64,000 nucleotides of DNA from G963665925 sp963676345. GTDB taxonomy: Bacteria; Bacillota; Clostridia; Peptostreptococcales; Acidaminobacteraceae. Made by a program: the position numbers and the translations under genes. The stretch is taken from contig CAXXTS010000002.1 of NCBI GenBank assembly GCA_963676345.2, forward strand, positions 310,001-374,000, written 5' to 3'. Below are positions 15,152 to 22,013 of this stretch, one piece after another. Below the pieces are notes generated by a model that ran no database searches, was not told the DNA's origin, and was given only the letters and a program-made list of their open reading frames with translations. Position 1 is the first letter of the stretch; every line of letters begins with the position of its first letter.

Positions 15152-17051
15152 TTTGAATCACCTGCCATTTTATGCCTTCAAATTCATACCCACCTAGATT
15201 TTCTAATGTGCCTTTAAATGTATCCGACTCAAGGAGTTCGACAAATCGTTTAACACGCGTGTCATGCAAATACCGTTCTGGAATCATAAAATCATAGTCC
15301 TCAAGTGCCAAGGGTATAAAATCAAGATCCATCATATTTGCTACAGACTGTATTCCCAGCCCAACATCAGCATTACCCGATAAAACAGCCAGCGCAACGT
15401 TGGTATGCGTCGTATATTCTTTCTGATATCCTGCAATGTCATCTCCACTGTATCCCTCGCAATTTAAGCTGTAATCTAGAAGCGCACGCGTTCCCGACCC
15501 TCTTTGACGGTTGGCAAATATCAAATCTTTTTCCACAAGGTCTTTTAGGTTTGTAATCTGATCTGTCCGATCCTTTTTTACATAAAACCCTTGCCATCGC
15601 TTGATGCCTTTGATTAAATATACGGTTTCATTTTTCAAATATTTTTTTATATAGGAAACATTATATTCCCCACTCTTTTCATCGAGAAGATGGCTTGGCG
15701 CTAAATGGGTTTCCCCTCTTTTAATTGCCATAATCCCGCCAAGACTCCCCACATGTGCTGAGGATAGGGTAAATCCGCGGTCATCTTTTGTCATCATGTC
15801 ATTGAGATAGTCCATAATGATATCATGGCTCCCTATAGACACCAATGATTTATTGATGATGCCCTCTGTTTTGAGCAGTGTCACTGGCACAATCTGGCCC
15901 GATTCATAGCCTTCTACATTCTTTGGAACCTCAAGTATACCGTCTGCTTTAACAAGAGACATGGTTACACCTGCACCGCGCGATAGCGGTGTTGCTATAA
16001 GCTGATTGCCTACACGTCCAATTTTAACACGTACAAACTCCCGGTGTTTTAAAGAAGATACAATGCGCTTTGAAAGTTGAACATCCGCGGTTTTCATATG
16101 CACTGCACCAGACATGGATACCAGTGGCACAACAAACTCTCTAAAGGATATAAATGCAGAAACCGGATATCCGGGAATGCCAATCACCGCTTTACCATCA
16201 ATCTGTCCTATAATGGTTGGCTTACCAGGTTTAATCGCCACACCATGAACAAACACTTCACCTAACTCCCGCACAAGACCAACAGTATAGTCTTCACTAC
16301 CTGCAGATGATCCCGCATTAATAACAACGATATCATTTTCCTCAACGGATTTAAGAATAGCCTCTCTCAATAGCTCACGGTCGTCTGGAACCGGGTCTAT
16401 ACGGTTCGGAATCCCCCCCGCCTCCTTGACCATAGATTCAAAAACCCTCGAATTCGAATCTATTATATCTCCCGGTGTTAGTGGTGAACCAGGATTTACG
16501 ATTTCAGTCCCCGTTGGAATGATGCCCACGCGTTTTCTTTGAATCACTTCAATTTCGGTCACTCCGCCACTGAGCATAGCCCCAATATCTACAGGGGTAA
16601 TCAGATGCATGGATGGCAGAATCATATCTCCAATCGCAATATCTTCTCCAACTACTCGGATGTGTTCCCAAGGAAAAGTTGATTTGAAAACTTGAACCTT
16701 TCCATCTGATTGGGGATAAACATCCTCAATCATAACAACCGCATTGTGTTCAGGACGTATACAGTCTCCTGTATCGGCGTAAATGAAGTCTTTCCCCTCT
16801 TCAAGCTCGATGGGGTTCTTTTCATGCGCTCCAAATGTTACCTTTGCACTCAGTGCTATTCCGTCCATGGCTGCCGCATTATAGTGCGGATTGGACACCT
16901 TAGCAAATACCGGACATGCGGTTACCCTTCCAAGTGCTTCATGAACAGGGACCTGCTCCACCACACTGCGTAGCGGTCCTTCAAAAACACGGTGAATCAC
17001 TGCCTTTGCCTCATCTAAATCTATCACATTTAAATACTTATTTCGTTTCAT
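15144..17051 (-). CDS. moeA: MoeA fused to a periplasmic-binding-protein-like domain
   Basis: 635 residues. The first 400 are MoeA: domain I with HYNAAAMDGIAL (about residues 58-70), the MoCF-like domain with PTGTEIVNPG and NAGSSAGSEDYT (about 180-260) and GVAIKPGKPT, GIPGYPVSA. MoeA inserts molybdate or tungstate into adenylylated pterin. The last 200 or so (from about 430: SAHVGSLGGIMAIKRG, ANRQRGSGTRALLDY, GNADVGLGIQSVA) form a PBP-like domain without a signal peptide. It resembles the effector domain seen in molybdate sensors, and may bind the oxyanion or steer metal choice. This fusion is known in clostridia. It lies 12 bases downstream of the shorter moeA. Confidence 0.9.
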   Translation of the reverse strand: MKRNKYLNVIDLDEAKAVIHRVFEGPLRSVVEQVPVHEALGRVTACPVFAKVSNPHYNAAAMDGIALSAKVTFGAHEKNPIELEEGKDFIYADTGDCIRPEHNAVVMIEDVYPQSDGKVQVFKSTFPWEHIRVVGEDIAIGDMILPSMHLITPVDIGAMLSGGVTEIEVIQRKRVGIIPTGTEIVNPGSPLTPGDIIDSNSRVFESMVKEAGGIPNRIDPVPDDRELLREAILKSVEENDIVVINAGSSAGSEDYTVGLVRELGEVFVHGVAIKPGKPTIIGQIDGKAVIGIPGYPVSAFISFREFVVPLVSMSGAVHMKTADVQLSKRIVSSLKHREFVRVKIGRVGNQLIATPLSRGAGVTMSLVKADGILEVPKNVEGYESGQIVPVTLLKTEGIINKSLVSIGSHDIIMDYLNDMMTKDDRGFTLSSAHVGSLGGIMAIKRGETHLAPSHLLDEKSGEYNVSYIKKYLKNETVYLIKGIKRWQGFYVKKDRTDQITNLKDLVEKDLIFANRQRGSGTRALLDYSLNCEGYSGDDIAGYQKEYTTHTNVALAVLSGNADVGLGIQSVANMMDLDFIPLALEDYDFMIPERYLHDTRVKRFVELLESDTFKGTLENLGGYEFEGIKWQVIQND

Positions 17052-17063
17052 ACGCCACCCCAG

Positions 17064-18293
17064 CTATCTAAATAATGTAACCGTTATTTTTTCACCTATT
17101 TCAAGGCCTTCCTTTTCCATTGGTATCTCTATGTATCCATCTGCACTAGAAAACATGGATACCATGCCGGATTTCCCTTTAACAGGTTGTGCTGTTATCT
17201 GATCATTTCTATTATCCAGTGTTACCATAAAAAAAACGTCTCTGCCAGATGAAACATGCATTTGAAATCCAGAAACAGCCTCAATGCGTTGTGTCTTTAT
17301 TTCTGCACCCAATAGAACTTCTTGAATAAACGGCTCCACAACCGCTTTGAATGCAATAACACAAGACGCCGGATGACCTGGGAGTCCAAAAATAGCCGTT
17401 TTATCAATACGCGCAGCAATGGTCGGTTTTCCTGGTTTGATTGCAATGCCATGTACCAGAACGCCCGGCGTCCCCACAGCGTTTATGACTTCTGATGTCA
17501 TATCATGATTTCCAACGGAACTTCCACCAGATAGAAAAACCACATCACTGTTTTCCTGGGCTGTTTTTAGTGCGTCTTTCAAATGCTCAAAATCGTCTTT
17601 TAATCTTTTTATTCCAACCACTTGGCACCCTATAGCTGTAACCATGGCCTGGAGGCTATAGGTGTTCACATCACGAATTTGACCCACAGCTGGCTTCTGA
17701 TCAACTGCAACGAGTTCATCTCCTGTTGAGAGAATGGTTATACGCGGGCGACGCCTCACTTTCACCTTGCTGTAACCGAGCGCCGCAAGTGCTCCGATGT
17801 GTTGTGTCTTTATTTGGAGTCCTTTATTAAGTGCACACCAACCCCTAGCAACATCATCACCGACTCCGATAACATTTTCCAAGTTTGCCGCGGGTTTGTT
17901 AATGGCTATTTCATCTCCAAAAACATCCGTGTATTCTATCATCACCATACTGTCTGCGCCCTTTGGCAGCATACCGCCAGTCGGCACATATGCTGTTTCA
18001 TGTTCGCCTAAACACAGGTCTGTCTCTTCACCCATTTTCACCTCTCCAACAAGGTTTAAAAAAGCAGGCAAAGCTTGGTTTGCTCCAACCGTATTTTGGG
18101 ACTTCACTGCGTAGCCATCTACCGTTGAACGCACAAAGTCCGGAATATTTTCCCGGGCAATAATATCTTCAGCAAGTATACGTCCCAGTGCATTTTCAAT
18201 ATCAATGCACTCTTCCTCTAATTTTACATTTTTAAATTCATGCCCAAGAAGCTCAGATACCGCTTCCCTTTTCATTACTGTAAACATATCCAT
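17064..18293 (-). CDS. moeA: Molybdopterin molybdenumtransferase MoeA
   Basis: A 409-residue stand-alone MoeA, normal length. Motifs are RSTVDGYAV (domain I, about residues 55-63), STGDELV and LSGGSSVGNHD in the MoCF domain, GIAIKPGKPT and GLPGHPASC. It ligates molybdate or tungstate to the dithiolene of adenylylated molybdopterin. Two MoeA proteins side by side are frequent in organisms handling tungsten, where one may prefer tungstate; the sequence does not say which. It starts 2 bases after the tupC stop, so metal import and insertion are one transcription unit. Confidence 0.93.
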   Translation of the reverse strand: MDMFTVMKREAVSELLGHEFKNVKLEEECIDIENALGRILAEDIIARENIPDFVRSTVDGYAVKSQNTVGANQALPAFLNLVGEVKMGEETDLCLGEHETAYVPTGGMLPKGADSMVMIEYTDVFGDEIAINKPAANLENVIGVGDDVARGWCALNKGLQIKTQHIGALAALGYSKVKVRRRPRITILSTGDELVAVDQKPAVGQIRDVNTYSLQAMVTAIGCQVVGIKRLKDDFEHLKDALKTAQENSDVVFLSGGSSVGNHDMTSEVINAVGTPGVLVHGIAIKPGKPTIAARIDKTAIFGLPGHPASCVIAFKAVVEPFIQEVLLGAEIKTQRIEAVSGFQMHVSSGRDVFFMVTLDNRNDQITAQPVKGKSGMVSMFSSADGYIEIPMEKEGLEIGEKITVTLFR

Positions 18294-18295
18294 AT

Positions 18296-19012
18296 CTACA
18301 CTCCCAGCGCTTTATAGTCTAAATCCAGCAGTCTCGATGATTGCCTGAGTGCTGTAATACGGCTCACAATTTCATCTTTTGAAATTAAGTGCAGTCCCAA
18401 ATTATCTAAAATATACAAATCATCACAAACACGCAGAGCTTGTGACAGGTCATGTGTGACCATTAGAACTGTAGCCTGCGTTTTAGCCTGATAGGATAAA
18501 ATCACATTCTCGATGACTTCTACCGAATCCGGATCGATATTAGCCGTTGGCTCATCAAGCAAAAGCAACTTTGGATTGTAAATAAGCCCTCTGGCTAGAG
18601 AAACCTTTTGGCGTTCACCACCGGACAAGACAGTTGCCCTGCGCTTTTTAAGCGTTTCTATTCTAAGTGTTTTCAACCAAGTTTCTGTTCTTGCCTGAAG
18701 TTCTTCTTTGTCAACTTTTCGAAGTTTTAAAGGATATCCAATATTGTCAGCTACACTACGTGCAAGCATATAAGGCTTTTGTGTAATAAAACTCACCTTT
18801 TTCTGCATGATAGCGTCCATACCAACACCTTCATAGGCAATGCTCCCTTGATATGCATAATCAAGACCTGCGATCATTCGAAGAAGGGTGGTCTTGCCTA
18901 CACCGTTGTGCCCAATAATGCCATGGATACGCCCCTTTGGAAATACACAGGAATCAATATAAAAAAGCGATGTATCAAATTGTTTATGAACGGCACTTAA
19001 CTCTATCTTCAT
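18296..19012 (-). CDS. tupC: Tungstate ABC transporter ATPase
   Basis: A 238-residue cytoplasmic ABC ATPase. Walker A is GHNGVGKTT (about residues 34-42), the signature is LSGGERQKVSLARG (about 129-142), Walker B is LLLLDEPTA and the switch histidine lies in VTHDLS. The C-terminal 40 residues are short, without the TOBE/MOP domains of ModC. It energises import through TupB. Its ATG overlaps the tupB stop by 4 bases, and moeA follows 2 bases later. The assignment to tungstate rather than molybdate rests on the TupA-type binding protein. Confidence 0.9.
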   Translation of the reverse strand: MKIELSAVHKQFDTSLFYIDSCVFPKGRIHGIIGHNGVGKTTLLRMIAGLDYAYQGSIAYEGVGMDAIMQKKVSFITQKPYMLARSVADNIGYPLKLRKVDKEELQARTETWLKTLRIETLKKRRATVLSGGERQKVSLARGLIYNPKLLLLDEPTANIDPDSVEVIENVILSYQAKTQATVLMVTHDLSQALRVCDDLYILDNLGLHLISKDEIVSRITALRQSSRLLDLDYKALGV

Positions 19013-19701
19013 CTGTGCTCCTCTGCATTTCTGTGTATAACGCTATTTGTAAATACCGCAATGCCTATAAGAACAAGGCCCATCGCCAGTGATTTTGAAT
19101 AATTGCCCATTGAATTGTTCATAGCAATAAATGTGGTCATAACACGCGTATGTCCTTGAATATTGCCCCCAACAATCATAACTGCCCCGACTTCTGATAT
19201 ACCTCTTCCAAAACCCGTTGAAACAGCTACTGCTATAGACCTTCTCAGTTCCTTTATAACCAGTATTGCCCGATCGAGTCTTGATCCACCAAGGAGTTTT
19301 GAAACCTCGCTCACTTCTTTGCCGCTTTCTTTTGCCGCACCTGCAACAATGCCTGTAACAATGGGTGTAATCAGAATAGTCTGTGCAACAATCATTGCAG
19401 TCGGTGTGAACATCAGTCCCAAAAATCCTAACGGTCCTCTACGGGAAATGACAATGGCCGTTAAAAGACCAATTACGACTGGCGGCAAGGCCATCATGGC
19501 ATAAACCAGTCGCATGATACGGTCTTTTCCTTTAAAAGACCCTAGGCCTAATGCGATGCCCAAAATGATTCCTACGACTGATGCAATAGCAGTTGAAGTC
19601 ATAGAAACGATTACGGACAACCCAATAATTCTATAAATTTCGGGGTCAAATGATATAAGAAGTTTAAAGGCTTCAGCAAATCCATCTACTATGTACTGCA
19701 T
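19009..19701 (-). CDS. tupB: Tungstate ABC transporter permease
   Basis: A 230-residue integral membrane protein with five or six hydrophobic segments and the permease-ATPase coupling motif in EVSKLLGGSRLDRAILVIKE. GFGRGISEVGAVMIVGGNIQGHTRVMTT in pieces matches the TupB end of the family. It forms the membrane channel that receives tungstate from TupA. The ATG at 19701 has GGAGAG 6 bases upstream. The 119-base gap to tupA contains no strong terminator; the whole row to MOSC is probably one operon. Confidence 0.9.
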   Translation of the reverse strand: MQYIVDGFAEAFKLLISFDPEIYRIIGLSVIVSMTSTAIASVVGIILGIALGLGSFKGKDRIMRLVYAMMALPPVVIGLLTAIVISRRGPLGFLGLMFTPTAMIVAQTILITPIVTGIVAGAAKESGKEVSEVSKLLGGSRLDRAILVIKELRRSIAVAVSTGFGRGISEVGAVMIVGGNIQGHTRVMTTFIAMNNSMGNYSKSLAMGLVLIGIAVFTNSVIHRNAEEHR

Positions 19702-19820
19702 AATCGCTCTCCATTCGAAAATCCTGACAGGGTCTGATGCATATCAGCCCCTGTCAAAATGTCTTTTTTCTTATTTTACAGCAAAAGAGTGGTCTTTCGT
19801 ACTATTTCGACACATATGTA

Positions 19821-20747
19821 TTACAGATTAGCATTTGGAATGAATAGCGGTTGACCAAACTCTTCAATACCAAACCCACTAATCAGTTCCTGTGTGTCAG
19901 CTGAGAGAATCCAGTCAATAAAGGCCTGTGCCCCTTCTGAATTGATGGCTTCGTTTTTGTCTGGATTTACTGCCATGACACCATACTGATTGAAGAGAAT
20001 TGGATCACCTTCTACGATGATGTCAAGTTCAATATTATCGCTCATGCTCAGATAAGTTGCTCTATCTGACATCGTGTAAGCCTGTAGTTCGTCGGCCATT
20101 TGAATCACATCGCCCATGCCTTTTCCAGCGGATATGTAAGCGTCCCCTTCAGGCACAATTTGAGCTGCAGCCCAAAGACTTTTTTCCTTTTTATGTGTAC
20201 CCGAATCATCCCCGCGCGACACAAATGATGCGCCTGATGCGTTTAGTGCTTCAAATGAAGGGACAATTTCTGAACCCGTTGCACTCAAATTTGCCGGGTC
20301 ATCTGCTGGGCCAATAATAACAAAATCATTGTACATAACATCAAAACGCTCAGCACTGTGACCTTCTGCAACAAATGCTTCCTCTGATGGTTTAGCATGA
20401 ACCAGAAGCACATCCGCTTCCCCATCGCGTCCCATTTGAAGTGCCTTACCAGTACCAACAGCTACAACACGAACCTCAATGCCTGTTTTTTCAGTAAAAT
20501 CAGGTAAAATGTAGGCAAGCAGCCCGCTGTTTTCTGTTGAGGTTGTAGTCGACAGAATAATGCTTGTTCCCTCTGTCTGTGCTTCAGCAGCCGGTTCTTC
20601 TGATTCTGCTGGCTCCTGTTTTTCAACTTCAGATGCTTCAACTTGCTCAGGCTCAGGCGCAGCAGTTGATTCTGCTTGACCTGCACATCCCGAAAGAACC
20701 CCCAGCATGAGCATCAATACTAACATTAAACTAAATAGCTTCTTCAT
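19821..20747 (-). CDS. tupA: Tungstate-binding lipoprotein TupA
   Basis: A 308-residue secreted binding protein. A lipoprotein signal (hydrophobic stretch ending LGVLSGC) sets Cys21 as the lipidated residue. A Glu/Ala/Pro-rich linker of about 40 residues precedes the domain, which begins ILSTTTSTENSGLL, the oxyanion-binding start typical of TupA (TTTS). Further motifs are VVAVGTGKALQMGRDGEADV and SRGDDSGTHKKEKSLW. It captures tungstate at the outer face of the membrane and delivers it to TupB. The start has AAAGGAGGAG upstream. A terminator-linked riboswitch in the leader should switch it off when cofactor is plentiful. Confidence 0.93.
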   Translation of the reverse strand: MKKLFSLMLVLMLMLGVLSGCAGQAESTAAPEPEQVEASEVEKQEPAESEEPAAEAQTEGTSIILSTTTSTENSGLLAYILPDFTEKTGIEVRVVAVGTGKALQMGRDGEADVLLVHAKPSEEAFVAEGHSAERFDVMYNDFVIIGPADDPANLSATGSEIVPSFEALNASGASFVSRGDDSGTHKKEKSLWAAAQIVPEGDAYISAGKGMGDVIQMADELQAYTMSDRATYLSMSDNIELDIIVEGDPILFNQYGVMAVNPDKNEAINSEGAQAFIDWILSADTQELISGFGIEEFGQPLFIPNANL

Positions 20748-20796
20748 TTTCTCCTCCTTTAATTATCTTGCTCTGATGTCTATCTGTTTTGTTCTA

Positions 20797-20834
20797 TAAA
20801 AAGAAAAGTTCTTTCCATCACAAGAAAGAACTTT
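20797..20834 (-). terminator. Attenuator hairpin in the tupA leader
   Basis: AAAGTTCTTTC and GAAAGAACTTT form an 11-bp stem with CTTTTTATA after it on the minus strand, between the riboswitch and tupA. It lies inside a leader rather than after a gene, so it should act as the riboswitch's off switch and as a block to read-through from the ThiF-like gene. Confidence 0.85.
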
Positions 20835-20845
20835 CAATTTATTCT

Positions 20846-20940
20846 TCCTTTCCAAATACGGGAGGCTATATGATTTCTCATAGAACCCAATGGCAAAGTC
20901 ATCTTAGAATCCCTTAGATGACAAAGCTCGGAACGAATCC
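20846..20940 (-). promoter_or_regulatory. Moco/Tuco-type riboswitch before tupA
   Basis: On the minus strand it holds TTCCGAG, a hairpin GTCATCT/AGATGAC, CATTGGG, and GCCTCCCGTATTTGGAAAGGA. The last block is shared almost base for base with the copy before the oxidoreductase gene. It is followed at once by an intrinsic terminator. The internal arms are shorter than in classical Moco RNA, which would suit the tungsten variant. It begins 6 bases after the ThiF-like gene ends. Confidence 0.72.
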
Positions 20941-20945
20941 ATATA

Positions 20946-21623
20946 TTATATTTTGCAGTCAACAACATCAAAGCTGTTGCGTAAAAGATCTATATGAAGC
21001 ACCTTATTTCTTAAGAGATCCTTTGATCCAATGAGGACCTTTAAACCTTCTGCTACTTGTATAGATGCAATGGTCGCAGGTGTGAAAGATGGATTTCCAA
21101 GTGCAGCTTCCACACCCCTATGCGCATCTTTCGGGTAGAGTAAATCAAGTGTCTTATCCCCCGGATAAACAGTAGTTACTTGCCCATACCATCCAGCTAT
21201 TGCCCCATGTACAAAGGGAATATTCAGTACTTCGCAGCAGTACTGCAGGATGCGGCGAGCATCTATTGAATCGAGTGCATCTATTACTAAATCATGGTTT
21301 TCAATTAAACTCTGTGCATTCTCACCAGATAAGTACACTTGATGCGCTGTCAGTTCAACATCCGAATTCACTTTATGAACACGCCGTATCGCCGCACTGA
21401 CTTTTGGTAGACCTATGCTCTTTTCATCGGATAAGAGTTGCCGGTTTAAATTGCTGGTATCAAATACGTCTCCATCAATGACCGTTATGTATCCCACACC
21501 GACTCTAGAGAACATTTCAAGTACATATCCGCCAAGGCCCCCACAGCCTACAATACAGACACGTTTCGCCTTGAGCTCAGTCATTTGTTCTTGGGTAAAA
21601 ATACCATTTTTATCATATCTCAT
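20946..21623 (-). CDS. ThiF/MoeB/HesA-type adenylyltransferase
   Basis: An E1-like enzyme of 225 residues that should adenylylate the Gly-Gly end of MoaD or another carrier. The Rossmann nucleotide motif is VGCGGLGGYVLEMFSRVGVG, followed by the ATP-contacting DGDVFDTSNLNRQ. The catalytic Asp lies in DLVIDALD. A paired-Cys zinc site is not obvious, as in many short HesA-like forms. I chose ATG 21623 (GGGTGGTGAATGC before it). The frame extends upstream to GTG 21692, but that part only translates a hexanucleotide repeat as Ser-Val pairs. A sigma-54 promoter lies about 210 bases upstream. Confidence 0.85.
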   Translation of the reverse strand: MRYDKNGIFTQEQMTELKAKRVCIVGCGGLGGYVLEMFSRVGVGYITVIDGDVFDTSNLNRQLLSDEKSIGLPKVSAAIRRVHKVNSDVELTAHQVYLSGENAQSLIENHDLVIDALDSIDARRILQYCCEVLNIPFVHGAIAGWYGQVTTVYPGDKTLDLLYPKDAHRGVEAALGNPSFTPATIASIQVAEGLKVLIGSKDLLRNKVLHIDLLRNSFDVVDCKI

Positions 21624-21641
21624 GCATTCACCACCCTTACC

Positions 21642-21693
21642 CACACTCACACTCACACTCACACTCACACTCACACTCACACTCACACTCACA
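21642..21693. repeat. Hexanucleotide microsatellite (CACACT)8.7
   Basis: Eight perfect CACACT units plus CACA lie in the 5' leader of the ThiF-like gene, ending 19 bases before its ATG. Such tracts change length by slippage. A change of six keeps any overlapping frame but alters leader length and the spacing near the ribosome site. Confidence 0.95.
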
Positions 21694-21831
21694 ACCCATT
21701 TTAAAGAATCAGAGTCACATATCCCCCTTGAGCAAAACCAACTCTATACATAATCAAAGTTTTATCGCTTCACAATCGGGTTTATAAAGATCCTTGATTC
21801 AATTTTCTCTATATTCATACACTTTTATTTA

Positions 21832-21848
21832 CGCAATAGTCATGCCAA
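21832..21848 (-). promoter_or_regulatory. Sigma-54 (-24/-12) promoter of the ThiF-like gene
   Basis: Read on the minus strand it is TTGGCATGACTATTGCG, against the consensus TTGGCACG-N4-TTGCW: the GG and GC dinucleotides have the required spacing and 15 of 17 positions fit. It lies about 210 bases upstream of the ThiF-like start and just downstream of a gene for a sigma-54 activator. Confidence 0.8.
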
Positions 21849-21909
21849 CTTTGACAATTGTGAATTAGTGGGACTTTTACAAGGTTTCAGATCAAAAGTT
21901 TCAAAATGT

Positions 21910-21976
21910 GTTCCACTATTGAACGTTTTTACATTAAAAAAGCGTTCCACATTAGAACATAGTTCTATAACGGAAC
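21910..21976. promoter_or_regulatory. Three GTTC-N7-GAAC sites, candidate activator-binding sites
   Basis: Sites at 21910-21924 (GTTCCACTATTGAAC), 21944-21958 (GTTCCACATTAGAAC) and 21962-21976 (GTTCTATAACGGAAC). They lie 62 to 128 bases upstream of the -24 element, where enhancer-binding proteins usually bind. The last two also form part of the activator gene's terminator, so only the first is independent evidence. Confidence 0.5.
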
Positions 21977-21980
21977 GCTT
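21940..21980 (-). terminator. Terminator of the sigma-54 activator gene
   Basis: AAGCGTTCC pairs with GGAACGCTT around a loop that itself contains GAAC-ATA-GTTC. On the minus strand the stem runs straight into TTTTTTAATG, about 34 bases after the activator's stop. Confidence 0.8.
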
Positions 21981-22013
21981 CTGATTATCATTTTTTACTT
22001 TTTCCAGTCAAAC

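Noticed and set aside
21624..21692. Ser-Val repeat N terminus of the ThiF-like protein
   Set aside because: It comes from the CACACT microsatellite. The GTG start has no ribosome site, whereas ATG 21623 has one and matches the family length.
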